A stretch of 64,000 bases of DNA from Saccharopolyspora kobensis. GTDB taxonomy: Bacteria; Actinomycetota; Actinomycetes; Mycobacteriales; Pseudonocardiaceae. A program made the translations under genes and the position numbers. The stretch covers positions 1 to 64,000 of the forward strand of contig NZ_FNVB01000007.1 of assembly GCF_900108315.1 (NCBI RefSeq). Direction: 5' to 3'. Below, one piece after another: positions 36,396 through 46,259 of this stretch. Numbering within the stretch: the first letter of the stretch is position 1; every line of letters begins with the position of its first letter. The notes under the pieces are model-generated. The model was not told the DNA's origin and did not search any database. It saw only the letters and a list, made by a program, of their open reading frames with translations.

Positions 36396-39248
36396 GTGAA
36401 CATCCTGTTCAAGATCTTGGGGGCCACCAGCCTGCGGGTGGGCGACGGGTTCGACGACCACTGGGCGAAGCGGCAGGAGCGCGGGTTGCTGGGGGCGCTG
36501 CTGGTCGGCTCGCCCGGGCAGCGGCTCTCCGCGGACGAGCTGGCGTCATGGCTTTGGGGCACCGACAGCGCTGCCGGGCGGTTGCCGAATCTCCGGTCCT
36601 TGATCAGCAAGGTCAAGACCGGCCTGCGGAACCGGAGATCTCCGGCGGAAGTGCGCAGCGAGCAGGGCATGTACTGGATCGACGTGGACCCCGATGCTGT
36701 CGACTACCACTACTTCCGGAGCTCGTTGCGGACGGCCAAGTCGGCGATGGACGAGGGTGCCCACCAGGACGCCCTCACCTTGCTGGACGAGGCCATCGGA
36801 CTGTGGCGGGGAACCCCGCTGAGTGACCTGTCCAGCGCGCGGGCGGATCGCTGGCGGTTGCACTCGGCGCAGGTGGTGCTGAGCGCGCGGTGCACGCGGA
36901 TGGAATGCCTGCTGGCTCTCGAGCACTACGAAGACGTGCTGGACGAGCTGGACGGCAGACTCGCCCAGGAAGTCATGGACCCGCGGCTGGCGATGCTGCG
37001 GATGTCCGCGCTGCACGGGGTGGGTCGCGTCGGCGACATCACTCCCTTCTACCTGGCTTACCGGAAGAACTTCCTGGACGTGACGGGTGCTGAACCCCCG
37101 GATGCGGTGCGCAGGCTGGAGCAGGAGCTCAGCCGGGGCCGCTCGTCGCGGCCGCCCGTTGCGGAGACCGACGTGCCGCCGGCGAAGTCGGTCATCCGGA
37201 ACCTGCCGCCCCAGGCGTGGGGCTTCCACGGCAGGCAGGACCTGCTCGCCGAGCTCACCCGACTGGTCGCCGAGCGATCCACCGGCCTGGTCGCGGTGGA
37301 CGGCCCGGCCGGGATCGGCAAGACCACGCTGGTCGTGCAGTGGGCGGACCAGGCGATCGGCCGGGTGGTGGACCGAGTGCTCTTCGTCGAGCTGCAGGGG
37401 TACACCGGCGGCCAGCCGTTGGGCCTGGGAGAAGTGGTGGGAGCGCTCCTGACCCAGCTGGGCGTCGCACCAGATCGCATCCCGAGCGCTACGCAGCGCA
37501 CGATCCGGTTGCGGCAACTGCTGGAGCAGCAGCGAACTCTCGTGGTGCTGGACGACGCGCGTGATTCGGCCCAGGTCCGAGAGGCGCTGAAGGTCCTCTC
37601 CGGAGGTCTCGTGCTGGTCACCAGCCGCAAGCACCTCGACGGGCTGGTGGTCCGGAACGGGGCGTACCACCTCGAAGTGCCGGCGCTCACCGAAGCGGAG
37701 GTCTTCCAGTGGCTGCACACCGAGCTCGGCCCGCGGGCGCTCGCTGAACCGCTGGCCGTGCAGCAACTGGCAGCGGTGTGCGCGGGGATCCCGCTGGCGG
37801 TGCGGATCCTCGCCCAGCACGCTGCGAGCAGGGCGTCCCAGTCCCTGACGAGTCTGGCGGAGGAGCTCCAGGACAAGCGCGTCCTGCTGAAGCTCGGCGG
37901 TGCGGATGACGAGGAAGCGACCATCGAGGCGGTGCTCAACTCCTCGTACCGCGCCCTGGAACCGCCCCAGCAGCGGCTGCTGCGGCTGCTGGGGCGGTAC
38001 CCGGGCCGGGACCTGGAGATCGGTTCGGCGGCGGCGCTGGCCGGTCGGCCTGCTGAGGAGGTGAGTCGGACGCTGGACGTGCTGGTGGCCCTGCACCTGG
38101 TCGATCGGGTGGATGGGGAGCGCTACCACCTGCACGACCTGGTCCACGAGTACGCCGCACAGCTCCCGGAGCCCGATGCAGCTTCAGCCGCCGCGCTGCG
38201 GCGGCTGGCGGACTGGGCGGTCTGGACCGTCTACAACGCGTTTCGCGTGGTCTTTCCCAGCCGTGACCCGTTCCCGGTCGAGGGGTTCGAGACCGACGTG
38301 CTTCCGCGGTCGTTCAGGAACTACGACTCCACGATGCGCTGGTGCGCGCAGCGGCGCCATGAACTCGTCGCGGTGAGCGCGGCCACCCGCGAGCACGGGT
38401 TGAGCGGACATTGCTGGCGGATCGGGAACGGTGCCTGGGAGATCGTCCGCCTGCAAGGCTTCGACTCGGAAGCCGGGGACCTGCTCACCACCGCAGTGGA
38501 CGCGGCGCGGGAAGAAGGAGATCTCGTCGGGCTGGCCGGATCCCTCAACAACATGGGCCTCTACCGAATGGTGCTGGGCGACCTGGCCGAGGCCAGGAAG
38601 TGTCTGAACGAGGCGTCGCAGATATTCAATTCCACCGGCGAGTTGTTCGGTGTGCACAGCTGCTTGCACAATCTTGCGGCCTGCGAGGTGAAGGATGGCA
38701 ATTTGTCTGCCGCGCTCGACATCTACCGCTCCGCGCTGCGGATGGTGACAGGCGAGGGCGAGCCGTTCCGCAAGGCGGGCACGCTCCGCCGGATCGCCGA
38801 AGTGCTGCGGCGGCAAGGGCGCAACGACGAAGCGATGGCGCATTGCCGGGACGCGATCTGGATTTACGAGGGAATCGATGACCCGAAGGGGCATGGCGAT
38901 GCTCTCGTCGAGCTGGCGCTCATCTACCGGGAGTTCGGGGACGTCGAATCCGCCTACGCCTATGCACGGCGTTCTCTGGAAGGTGCTGAGGCGGTCTTCG
39001 ACGTCGATTCAGCCGCGACCGCGGCCGGGCTGATCGCCGGGATCGCGTTCGACGCAGGCCGGTACGACGACGCACTGCGGTACGGCAAGCAGGCGGTGGC
39101 CCTCTTCCACCGCCTCCGGGACGCCAGTGGCGAGGCCGACGCCTGGGACGTGGTGGCTGCGGCGCTCGAATCGACGGGCCGACCCGACGCCGCGGCAGAA
39201 GGGCGAGCCCGCGCGAAGGAGATACGAATAAATCTCGGGTTTATTTGA
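36396..39248 (+). CDS. AfsR-like SARP activator with NB-ARC and TPR domains
   Basis: A 950-residue regulator in three parts. Residues 1-90 form an OmpR-type winged helix (RVGDGFDDHWAKRQERGLLGALL with GQRLSADELASWLWG). A bacterial activator (BTAD) domain follows to about 245. The NB-ARC NTPase has the P-loop GPAGIGKTTLV near residue 305, LVVLDDA near 380 and AGIPLAV near 464. TPR repeats run from about 700 to the end. This is the architecture of AfsR, which activates afsS. GTG 36396 is chosen over GTG 36390 because GAGGGGG stands at proper distance from it. A tiny gene lies 162 bases downstream. Confidence 0.9.
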   Translation: MNILFKILGATSLRVGDGFDDHWAKRQERGLLGALLVGSPGQRLSADELASWLWGTDSAAGRLPNLRSLISKVKTGLRNRRSPAEVRSEQGMYWIDVDPDAVDYHYFRSSLRTAKSAMDEGAHQDALTLLDEAIGLWRGTPLSDLSSARADRWRLHSAQVVLSARCTRMECLLALEHYEDVLDELDGRLAQEVMDPRLAMLRMSALHGVGRVGDITPFYLAYRKNFLDVTGAEPPDAVRRLEQELSRGRSSRPPVAETDVPPAKSVIRNLPPQAWGFHGRQDLLAELTRLVAERSTGLVAVDGPAGIGKTTLVVQWADQAIGRVVDRVLFVELQGYTGGQPLGLGEVVGALLTQLGVAPDRIPSATQRTIRLRQLLEQQRTLVVLDDARDSAQVREALKVLSGGLVLVTSRKHLDGLVVRNGAYHLEVPALTEAEVFQWLHTELGPRALAEPLAVQQLAAVCAGIPLAVRILAQHAASRASQSLTSLAEELQDKRVLLKLGGADDEEATIEAVLNSSYRALEPPQQRLLRLLGRYPGRDLEIGSAAALAGRPAEEVSRTLDVLVALHLVDRVDGERYHLHDLVHEYAAQLPEPDAASAAALRRLADWAVWTVYNAFRVVFPSRDPFPVEGFETDVLPRSFRNYDSTMRWCAQRRHELVAVSAATREHGLSGHCWRIGNGAWEIVRLQGFDSEAGDLLTTAVDAAREEGDLVGLAGSLNNMGLYRMVLGDLAEARKCLNEASQIFNSTGELFGVHSCLHNLAACEVKDGNLSAALDIYRSALRMVTGEGEPFRKAGTLRRIAEVLRRQGRNDEAMAHCRDAIWIYEGIDDPKGHGDALVELALIYREFGDVESAYAYARRSLEGAEAVFDVDSAATAAGLIAGIAFDAGRYDDALRYGKQAVALFHRLRDASGEADAWDVVAAALESTGRPDAAAEGRARAKEIRINLGFI

Positions 39249-39342
39249 TGCGCAATTCAACATAACGCACGTACTTTTTCATGGTCGCGGGCTGGTTGCC
39301 GATCGTACGTGCCGGCAGGGGGCGCTTCAGTGCGGGGTCCCG

Positions 39343-39370
39343 TTTAAGCGACACCCGATGGGGGTATACC
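39343..39370 (+). promoter_or_regulatory. putative promoter of the small peptide gene
   Basis: TTTAAG (39343-39348) and TATACC (39365-39370) are separated by 16 bases. The second hexamer lies in the palindrome GGGTATACCC (39362-39371). It is 40 bases upstream of the GTG. This is recognised by eye only. Confidence 0.4.
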
Positions 39371-39410
39371 CTACGTCTGGTAATTGAAATTGCCCATCTG
39401 AAGAGGTTCC

Positions 39411-39512
39411 GTGCTCAAGAAGAGTTACACCCGTTGGGTGTTGGTTGCCGCGGCTGTTGTCACCCCTGCGTGGGTCAGCATTTACTCGTTGATTCCGGGC
39501 CACACCGCCTGA
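39411..39512 (+). CDS. 33-residue hydrophobic peptide downstream of the AfsR-like gene
   Basis: An open frame of 33 codons starts at GTG 39411 and ends TGA 39510-39512. AAGAGG lies five to six bases before the start, and a strong terminator follows 56 bases after the stop. The peptide begins MLKKSYTRW, has a hydrophobic core at residues 9-28, and ends IPGHTA. That is the shape of a small membrane peptide or an exported leader-type peptide with a positive N-terminus. Its codons are less GC-biased at third positions than those of its neighbours. The layout resembles afsR followed by afsS, but the peptide is half the length of AfsS and looks unlike it. Its function is unknown. Confidence 0.6.
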   Translation: MLKKSYTRWVLVAAAVVTPAWVSIYSLIPGHTA

Positions 39513-39567
39513 GTTAGCAGCCAGTCGGCCGGCCGGTGAAATTTGGTCTCCGGCAGTAGAAATAAAC

Positions 39568-39606
39568 AATCCGCTGGTGTCGGCATTGTGCTGGCACCAG
39601 CGGATT
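39568..39606. terminator. terminator after the small peptide gene
   Basis: AATCCGCTGGTG (39568-39579) and CACCAGCGGATT (39595-39606) are perfect 12-base arms. TGTCTATG follows on the plus strand. It lies 25 bases past the DUF3043 stop on the other strand, so it can serve both directions. Confidence 0.88.
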
Positions 39607-39630
39607 TGTCTATGATCTCGTCCGCCCCGA

Positions 39631-40269
39631 TCAGCCGATCTTGGCGGCGTCCTTGGGGGTGTAGCGGGGGCGGGGGACGCGGAGCTTGCGGATCTGCATC
39701 GCGCGGGTGAAGGCGTACCAGCCCAGGGAGAACGGCTTGTCCTGGGAGTCCGGGTACTTCGCGCGGACCCGCTTGTTGATGTAGCGGCCCAGCAGGGTGC
39801 CCTCGACGATCATCATCACCAGCAGGGCCATGCAGAACAGCGTCGCGTACTGCTGGACGATCAGGTTCTGCGACAGGGTGCTGACGAAGACCACCAGCAC
39901 CAGCGGCATGAACAGGCCCATCAGGTGGCGGCGGGTGTCCACCAGGTCGCGGACGTAGGCGCGCACCGGGCCCTTGTCGCGGGGCATCAGGTAGCGGTCA
40001 TCGCCCTGCATCATCCGCTCGCGGCGCTCCCTGGCCGCGTTGCGCCGCTCCTCCTTGTTGCCGCGGGCGCGCTTGACCGCTTCGCGCTGCGTCTTCGGCG
40101 GCGGCGGGACCGGGCCGCGGCGCTTGCCCTCGGCGTCCCGGCGCTTCGGGGTTGGGCGGCCCTTCTTGGGCGTGTGGTTGGGGGCGTGCTCCGCCGCGAG
40201 CTGGGCAGTCTCGTTCTCGGACTCCGGGCTGGCGGCCTGCTCGGTGCTGCTGCGGCGAAGGAACCTCAC
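39631..40269 (-). CDS. DUF3043 domain-containing membrane protein
   Basis: A 212-residue protein with a highly charged N-terminal half. RGPVPPPPKTQREAVKRA and a DKGPVRAYVRDLVDTRRH motif are typical of DUF3043. Two membrane helices follow (about 121-143, LFMPLVLVVFVST..., and 148-170, LFCMALLVMMIVEG). The C-terminus is basic. The family is almost restricted to actinobacteria and has no known function. The gene order with the A-type carrier beside it matches mycobacteria (from memory). Confidence 0.88.
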   Translation of the reverse strand: MRFLRRSSTEQAASPESENETAQLAAEHAPNHTPKKGRPTPKRRDAEGKRRGPVPPPPKTQREAVKRARGNKEERRNAARERRERMMQGDDRYLMPRDKGPVRAYVRDLVDTRRHLMGLFMPLVLVVFVSTLSQNLIVQQYATLFCMALLVMMIVEGTLLGRYINKRVRAKYPDSQDKPFSLGWYAFTRAMQIRKLRVPRPRYTPKDAAKIG

Positions 40270-40517
40270 TCCAACAGGGTATTCGACGCCACTCCCGTCG
40301 CTGCAGCAGACCGGGCGGAAAGACCGTTACCGGGCGCGTTCCGCCTGGCGGAACCGCGCGACGAGCTCTTAAGCACATCACACCAGCTCGGCGTGCGACT
40401 GTGCCACCATGGACGCAGGAGCACACGTCCCCGGGTCCGCCCGCGGGAATAGGCCGGTGCGGCAGGTGGTTGCACCACAGGCCGGAATCGGATGAGCGAG
40501 ACCTCAAGGGAGAGTCC

Positions 40518-40883
40518 ATGACCGCCCCGAACACCACGACCGAGACCGAGGCGCCCGCGCACGGTGTCACGTTGACCGACGCGGCGGCCCAGAAGGCCAA
40601 GGCCCTGCTGGACCAGGAGGGCCGCGACGACATGCACCTGCGCATCGCCGTCCAGCCCGGTGGCTGCGCGGGGCTGCGCTACCAGCTGTTCTTCGACGAG
40701 CGCACCCTGGACGGTGACGCGCGGCGGGACTTCGAGGGCCTGGGCGTCGTCGTCGACCGGATGAGCGCGCCGTACCTGCAGGGCGCGACGATCGACTTCG
40801 TCGACTCCATCGAGAAGCAGGGCTTCACCATCGACAACCCGAACGCCGGCGGGTCGTGCGCCTGCGGCGACTCGTTCCACTGA
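40518..40883 (+). CDS. A-type iron-sulfur carrier (HesB/IscA/ErpA family)
   Basis: A 121-residue A-type carrier that passes Fe-S clusters to apo-proteins. The three ligand cysteines are present: one in QPGGCAGLRYQL near residue 54 and two in GSCACGDSFH at the C-terminus. AAQKAKALLDQEG is the family helix. Its clients in the window could include LipA and the Rieske protein, but that is inference. ATG 40518 follows AAGGGAGAG by about six bases. Confidence 0.93.
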   Translation: MTAPNTTTETEAPAHGVTLTDAAAQKAKALLDQEGRDDMHLRIAVQPGGCAGLRYQLFFDERTLDGDARRDFEGLGVVVDRMSAPYLQGATIDFVDSIEKQGFTIDNPNAGGSCACGDSFH

Positions 40884-40903
40884 CCGAGCGAGCCGATCTG
40901 GCA

Positions 40904-40936
40904 TGAGGCCGGTACCCCGCGCGGGTGCCGGCCTCA
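40904..40936 (+). terminator. terminator of the A-type carrier gene
   Basis: TGAGGCCGGTACC (40904-40916) and GGTGCCGGCCTCA (40924-40936) pair along 13 bases with one wobble. It lies 21 bases past the stop. Confidence 0.88.
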
Positions 40937-41059
40937 GTCGTGCGCGGGCGAGAGCACCCGGGCGCCGGTTTCCGGCGGAGGTGCTCAGGCGGGGTCTCCG
41001 GGACGCCCCGGACGCAGGACTGCACCGCTTCGAGCAGGCGCTGCCGGAACTCCCGGTGA

Positions 41060-41150
41060 GAGCCCCGTCGTTCTGCGTCGCGGAACCTCGGACGCCGCCT
41101 GCGGAACGGGGTCCCGCTGCGAGGCGACGTCTGAGACCCCGCGGCGCGCC
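41060..41150. repeat. GC-rich intergenic repeat family 2, copy D
   Basis: CTGCGTCGCGGAACCTCGGA and GCGACGTCTGAGACCCCGCG are the two ends, with GGACGCCGCC opposite GGCGACGTCT. The central part between them is shortened relative to copy B. No gene is supported in the 335-base gap 40884-41218, which otherwise holds only the terminator. Confidence 0.7.
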
Positions 41151-41186
41151 AAGCGGCGACGCTTCAAAGGCGAAGGGCCTTCGTGA

Positions 41187-42503
<1,317 letters not shown>

Positions 42504-42520
42504 TTTGCAAATTTTTGCAA
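42504..42520 (+). promoter_or_regulatory. TTGCAA-type operator upstream of alpha-amylase
   Basis: TTTGCAA-ATT-TTTGCAA is a direct repeat with 10-base period, 99 bases before the amylase ATG and immediately after the kinase stop. The same half-site with the same period occurs between malE and the LacI regulator gene (50.5 kb), suggesting one regulon. Confidence 0.7.
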
Positions 42521-42618
42521 GTATCAGAGCAGCTCAAGCCTGGTTCTGATGGCGTATTGACTTAACTCGCGCAAGAAAATGTGATCGATGGCAACCGCTC
42601 GAAGCTGAGGAGGTTGTC

Positions 42619-44079
42619 ATGCGATTGGCATTGCTCGCGTTCGCCGCGGCGGTCGGCGGCACCGCGCTGGTGCCCACCGGGGCAGCAGAGGTGCCCGCCA
42701 GGGCGGCAGAGGTGCCCGCCACCGCTCCGGTGCGCGGACCGATCGTCCAGATGTTCCAGTGGCCGTGGGACTCCGTCGCGCGGGAGTGCACCGACTTCCT
42801 GGGGCCCAGGGGATTCGGCGCCGTGCAGGTGTCCCCGCCGCAGGAGCACGTCGTGCTCGGTGACAAGGGCTATCCCTGGTACCAGGACTACCAGCCGGTC
42901 AGCTACCAGCTGGAGAGCCGCCGCGGTGACCGGGAGCAGTTCGCCGCGATGGTGCGCACCTGCAACGCCGCGGGCGTGGAGATCTACGTCGACGCGGTGG
43001 TGAACCACATGAGCGGCTCCGGCTCGGTGGGCAGCGGGCCGGGCAGCGGCGGCTCCACCTTCGAGAAGTACGTCTACCCGGGCCTGTACTCCGACGCCGA
43101 CTTCCACGGCTGCCGCCGCGACATCGCCAACTACCAGGACAAGTGGGAGGTGCGCAACTGCGAGCTGGTCGGCCTGGCGGACCTGGCGACCGAGTCGGAG
43201 CACGTGCGCAACACCCAGATCGGCTTCCTCAACGACCTGATCGGACTGGGTGTCTCCGGTTTCCGGGTGGACGGTGTCAAGCACATGCCGCCGGAGGACG
43301 TCGGCGCGATCTTCGGTGCGCTGCAGGACGTTCCCGGCACCGGTGCGCGGCCCTACGTCTTCCAGGAGGTGATCGCGGACGCGACGACGACGGCGGGGGA
43401 GTACACCGGCAACGGTGACGTGACCGAGTTCGGCTACTACGGCGTCGTCGCCAACGCGTTCCGGGACGGCTCGCTGGCGCAGCTGGCGAACCTGCCGGAG
43501 CGGATGTCGCTGCCGAGCGACCAGGCGGTGGTGTTCATCGACAACCACGACACGCAGCGCAGCTCGCCGATCCTGACCTACAAGGACGGCGTCACCTACG
43601 ACCTCGCGGTCGCCTTCGAGCTCGCCTACCCGTACGGGACGCCGCAGCTGATCTCCGGTTTCGCCTTCGACGACAGCGACGCCGGGCCGCCCGCCGAGGC
43701 GGACGGCGCCACGCAGGCGGCCGGCTGCGACAACTCGGCGTGGGTGTGCGAGCACCGGCGACCGGCGATCGCCGGGATGGCCGGGTTCCACGGCGCGGTG
43801 CAGGGCACCGAGCTGACGAACTGGTGGGACAACGGCGGCGGGCAGATCGCCTTCGGCCGCGGGGACAAGGGATTCGCGGTGTTCAACCGGGAAGGCGGCG
43901 AGCTCGCCCAGACCTTCCAGACCTCGCTGCCGGCCGGGACCTACTGCGACGTGATGAGCGGCGAGCTGGTGGACGGGTCGTGCACCGGTGCGACTGTCGA
44001 GGTCGGTGCGGACGGCACCTTCACGGCCGCTGTCGCGCCGAACTCGGGACTCGCCCTGCACGCCGGCGCGAAACTCTGA
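42619..44079 (+). CDS. secreted alpha-amylase (GH13)
   Basis: A 486-residue exported alpha-amylase that cleaves starch outside the cell. The signal peptide is residues 1-23 or so (LALLAFAAAVGGTALVPTGAAE). The four GH13 regions are visible: DAVVNH (I), GFRVDGVKH with nucleophile Asp (II), FQEVI with acid Glu (III), and FIDNHDTQR (IV). The size and the C-terminal beta-domain fit the Streptomyces-type bacterial group (GH13_32). Upstream repeats at 42504 imply maltose/LacI control. Confidence 0.95.
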   Translation: MRLALLAFAAAVGGTALVPTGAAEVPARAAEVPATAPVRGPIVQMFQWPWDSVARECTDFLGPRGFGAVQVSPPQEHVVLGDKGYPWYQDYQPVSYQLESRRGDREQFAAMVRTCNAAGVEIYVDAVVNHMSGSGSVGSGPGSGGSTFEKYVYPGLYSDADFHGCRRDIANYQDKWEVRNCELVGLADLATESEHVRNTQIGFLNDLIGLGVSGFRVDGVKHMPPEDVGAIFGALQDVPGTGARPYVFQEVIADATTTAGEYTGNGDVTEFGYYGVVANAFRDGSLAQLANLPERMSLPSDQAVVFIDNHDTQRSSPILTYKDGVTYDLAVAFELAYPYGTPQLISGFAFDDSDAGPPAEADGATQAAGCDNSAWVCEHRRPAIAGMAGFHGAVQGTELTNWWDNGGGQIAFGRGDKGFAVFNREGGELAQTFQTSLPAGTYCDVMSGELVDGSCTGATVEVGADGTFTAAVAPNSGLALHAGAKL

Positions 44080-44092
44080 GCAGGTGACGCTG

Positions 44093-44136
44093 CCGTGAGC
44101 GTTTTGGGGTGCCATAGCGCCCCAAAACGCTCACGG
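44093..44136. repeat. palindromic intergenic element, copy 5
   Basis: CCGTGAGCGTTTTGGGG (44093-44109) and CCCCAAAACGCTCACGG (44120-44136) are perfect arms around TGCCATAGCG. It differs from copy 4 by T to C in one arm with the matching A to G in the other. It lies between the convergent amylase and methyltransferase genes. Confidence 0.9.
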
Positions 44137-44140
44137 GCAG

Positions 44141-44878
44141 CTACCCGCGGGTGGCCGTCACGATCAGGCGCTCGTGCTCCCGGGTCAGCCGCGAACCGTC
44201 CTCACCGAGCGCTTCGATGTCGCGAAAACCCGCTTGGCGAAGCCAATCACGCAGCTCCGGCACGGTGAAGAAGCGGACCGAGTAGCGGATGGTCCGGCGT
44301 TCGCCCCCGCGGACGATCGTGCGTTCGACGTGGGAGCGGAAGGTGATCGGATCCAGGCGGTGCTGGTCGATCGACATGTCCTCGCCGACCTCGCGGACCA
44401 CCGCGGGCAGATAGCGGGGCAGCAGGTTGACGACGTTGTTCAGCTCCATCGCGAACCTGCCGCCCGGCTTCAACGACCGGTGCACCTCGGCGAGGACCCG
44501 GCGGTTGCCCTCGTCGGAGAAGTAGCCGAAGGCGGTGAACCAGTTGAAGACCGCGTCGAACCGGTCGGTCCAGGGCAGCTCGCGCATGTCGCCGAGCACG
44601 TAGTCGACCTCGATACCGCGCGCCGCGGCGTCGGTGCGGGCGCGGTCGAGGAATGGAGCGCTGCTGTCCAGGCCGGTCACTCGGCAGCCGCGAGCCGCCA
44701 GCGGGCCCGCCAGCCGTCCGTGCCCGCAGGCGAGGTCGAGCACTTCCGTCCCGGGTTCCAGGCCGAGCAGCTCCCAGATGAGCGTCGCTTCCGCGTCGCT
44801 GCCGGTGTCGATCAGCTCGCGGTAGAAGTGCAGGTAATCGTCATCGAACAGACCTTCGGCGTCGAACTCCGGCTCCAT
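44141..44878 (-). CDS. class I SAM-dependent methyltransferase
   Basis: A 245-residue Rossmann methyltransferase. The SAM motif is VLDLACGHGRLAGPLA near residue 46, with VTGLDSSAPFLDRAR as motif II, DMRELPW as motif III, and LKPGGRFAMELNN as post-I strand. The start ATG 44878 has CGGGAG six bases upstream; GTG 44884 is in frame. The substrate is unknown. It lies next to a sialidase, but no link is shown. Confidence 0.88.
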   Translation of the reverse strand: MEPEFDAEGLFDDDYLHFYRELIDTGSDAEATLIWELLGLEPGTEVLDLACGHGRLAGPLAARGCRVTGLDSSAPFLDRARTDAAARGIEVDYVLGDMRELPWTDRFDAVFNWFTAFGYFSDEGNRRVLAEVHRSLKPGGRFAMELNNVVNLLPRYLPAVVREVGEDMSIDQHRLDPITFRSHVERTIVRGGERRTIRYSVRFFTVPELRDWLRQAGFRDIEALGEDGSRLTREHERLIVTATRG

Positions 44879-44893
44879 GGGCACTCCCGTGAT

Positions 44894-44926
44894 CGGTCGG
44901 CCGCTCCAGCTTGGAGCGGCCGACCG
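44894..44926 (-). terminator. terminator of the sialidase gene
   Basis: CGGTCGGCCGCTCC (44894-44907) and GGAGCGGCCGACCG (44913-44926) are perfect 14-base arms around AGCTT. It lies 18 bases past the sialidase stop. Confidence 0.9.
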
Positions 44927-44944
44927 AGCGGTGACAACCGGTTT

Positions 44945-46141
44945 TCAGCGGGCCAGGTCGTTCTCGCTGAACCTCGCGTAGCGGATCGTCTGGTGCGCGT
45001 CCTGCGATTCCGGGGAACCCGCCTCGTAGAGCAGGCCCGCCCAGCCGCCGCCCAGGTTGATCAGGTCGGAGTACGCCGACCACGTCGCGTCCACCACCGT
45101 GCCGACCTCCTGCCAGGTCGCGCCCTCGTCGGAGGAGGTGCGGATCCGCATGGTGTGGCGGCGGTGGTCCATGTCCGGATCGGTGTTGTACGGCCCGGAG
45201 AACAGGATCAGGTTGCTCGGGTCACCGGCGGTCGTCGCGCGCAGCCGGACCACCGAGCCCTGCACCACCGGTCCGCGCAGCTGCGGCACGACCGAGAACG
45301 GCTCGCGGAAGGTCTCGCCGCCGTCGGCGCTGACCGCGTGCGCCCGGTTGCCGTCGGCCACGGTGGTCCCGGAGTTGTCCTGGTTGCGCGCGGCGACGTA
45401 GAGCTCCGCGTCGACGGTCTCCAGCAGGCTGAGCTCCTGCGGCTTGATCTTCTCGCCGGTCCGGTCGTCCAGGGCGCCGAGGCGCCAGGTCGTGCCGCCG
45501 TCGTCGCTGTGCACGATCCCGGCGCCCTTGAGCCCGTCGGTTCCCTCGTAGTTGATGCCGGCGACCATCCGGCCCTGGTGCTCGCCGCGGGTCATCTGCA
45601 GGCCGTGGCCGGGCCCGGTGGCGTACCACTTGGTCCACTCCGGCTTCTTCAGCTGCGGCTGCGCCACCGGCTCGGTCCACTGCTTGCCGCTCGGATCCGT
45701 GCTGTGCTGCAGGAAGGGCGTTCGGCGGCAACCGCTGCCGTTGCAGTCCGGGCCCGGGTTGTGCGTGGTGAGCAGCGAGATGCGGCCGGTGCCGCGATCC
45801 ACGATCGGCACCGGGTTGCCGCGGGTGTCGCCGTCGCCGGGGGACACGAGTTCCAGCTTCTGCCAGGACTTCCCGTCATCGGTGGAGCGCTTGAGGACCA
45901 CGTCGATGTAGCCGGTGTCGTCGCAGTTGTTCCGCCGTGCTTCGGCGAACGCGAGCAGCGCGCTGCGGTCCTGGGTGCGCACGATCGCGGGGATGCGGAA
46001 GCAGTTGTAGCCGCCCTCGCCCTTGGTGAACACGGTGGTCCCGCTGATCGCCAGCGGCTCCCCGGTGGACACCTGGGTCGCGCCCAGGCACAGCAGCGCG
46101 GCTCCGGCCGCCGCCCCCACGATCTTGGTGATCCGGCGCAT
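44945..46141 (-). CDS. exported exo-alpha-sialidase (GH33)
   Basis: A 398-residue sialidase that releases terminal sialic acids. The signal peptide spans residues 1-25 or so (AAAGAALLCLGATQ). FRIPAI near residue 48 holds the first arginine of the sialic-acid clamp. Four Asp-boxes occur: STDDGKSW, SDDGGTTW, SADGGETF and SSDEGATW. The catalytic Asp, Glu and Tyr (in LLYEAGS) are consistent with the fold. No sialic-acid catabolism genes are nearby, so use of the product elsewhere is implied. A clean terminator follows. Confidence 0.93.
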   Translation of the reverse strand: MRRITKIVGAAAGAALLCLGATQVSTGEPLAISGTTVFTKGEGGYNCFRIPAIVRTQDRSALLAFAEARRNNCDDTGYIDVVLKRSTDDGKSWQKLELVSPGDGDTRGNPVPIVDRGTGRISLLTTHNPGPDCNGSGCRRTPFLQHSTDPSGKQWTEPVAQPQLKKPEWTKWYATGPGHGLQMTRGEHQGRMVAGINYEGTDGLKGAGIVHSDDGGTTWRLGALDDRTGEKIKPQELSLLETVDAELYVAARNQDNSGTTVADGNRAHAVSADGGETFREPFSVVPQLRGPVVQGSVVRLRATTAGDPSNLILFSGPYNTDPDMDHRRHTMRIRTSSDEGATWQEVGTVVDATWSAYSDLINLGGGWAGLLYEAGSPESQDAHQTIRYARFSENDLAR

Positions 46142-46259
46142 GCCCGTCCCTTTCGCCGATGGATACCGAATTCCACCGCGAAGGTATCGGTTGGAAAAGA
46201 ACTTTCAGATGAACTGTCCGGTAAAAGCGTCCCAGGATGGGCGGTTCGGCCCAACCCGG

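Noticed and set aside
39249-39410. SARP-type heptamer direct repeats before the small peptide gene
   Set aside because: I compared CTTCAG and TTTAAG words, but they do not form a convincing 11- or 22-base repeat.
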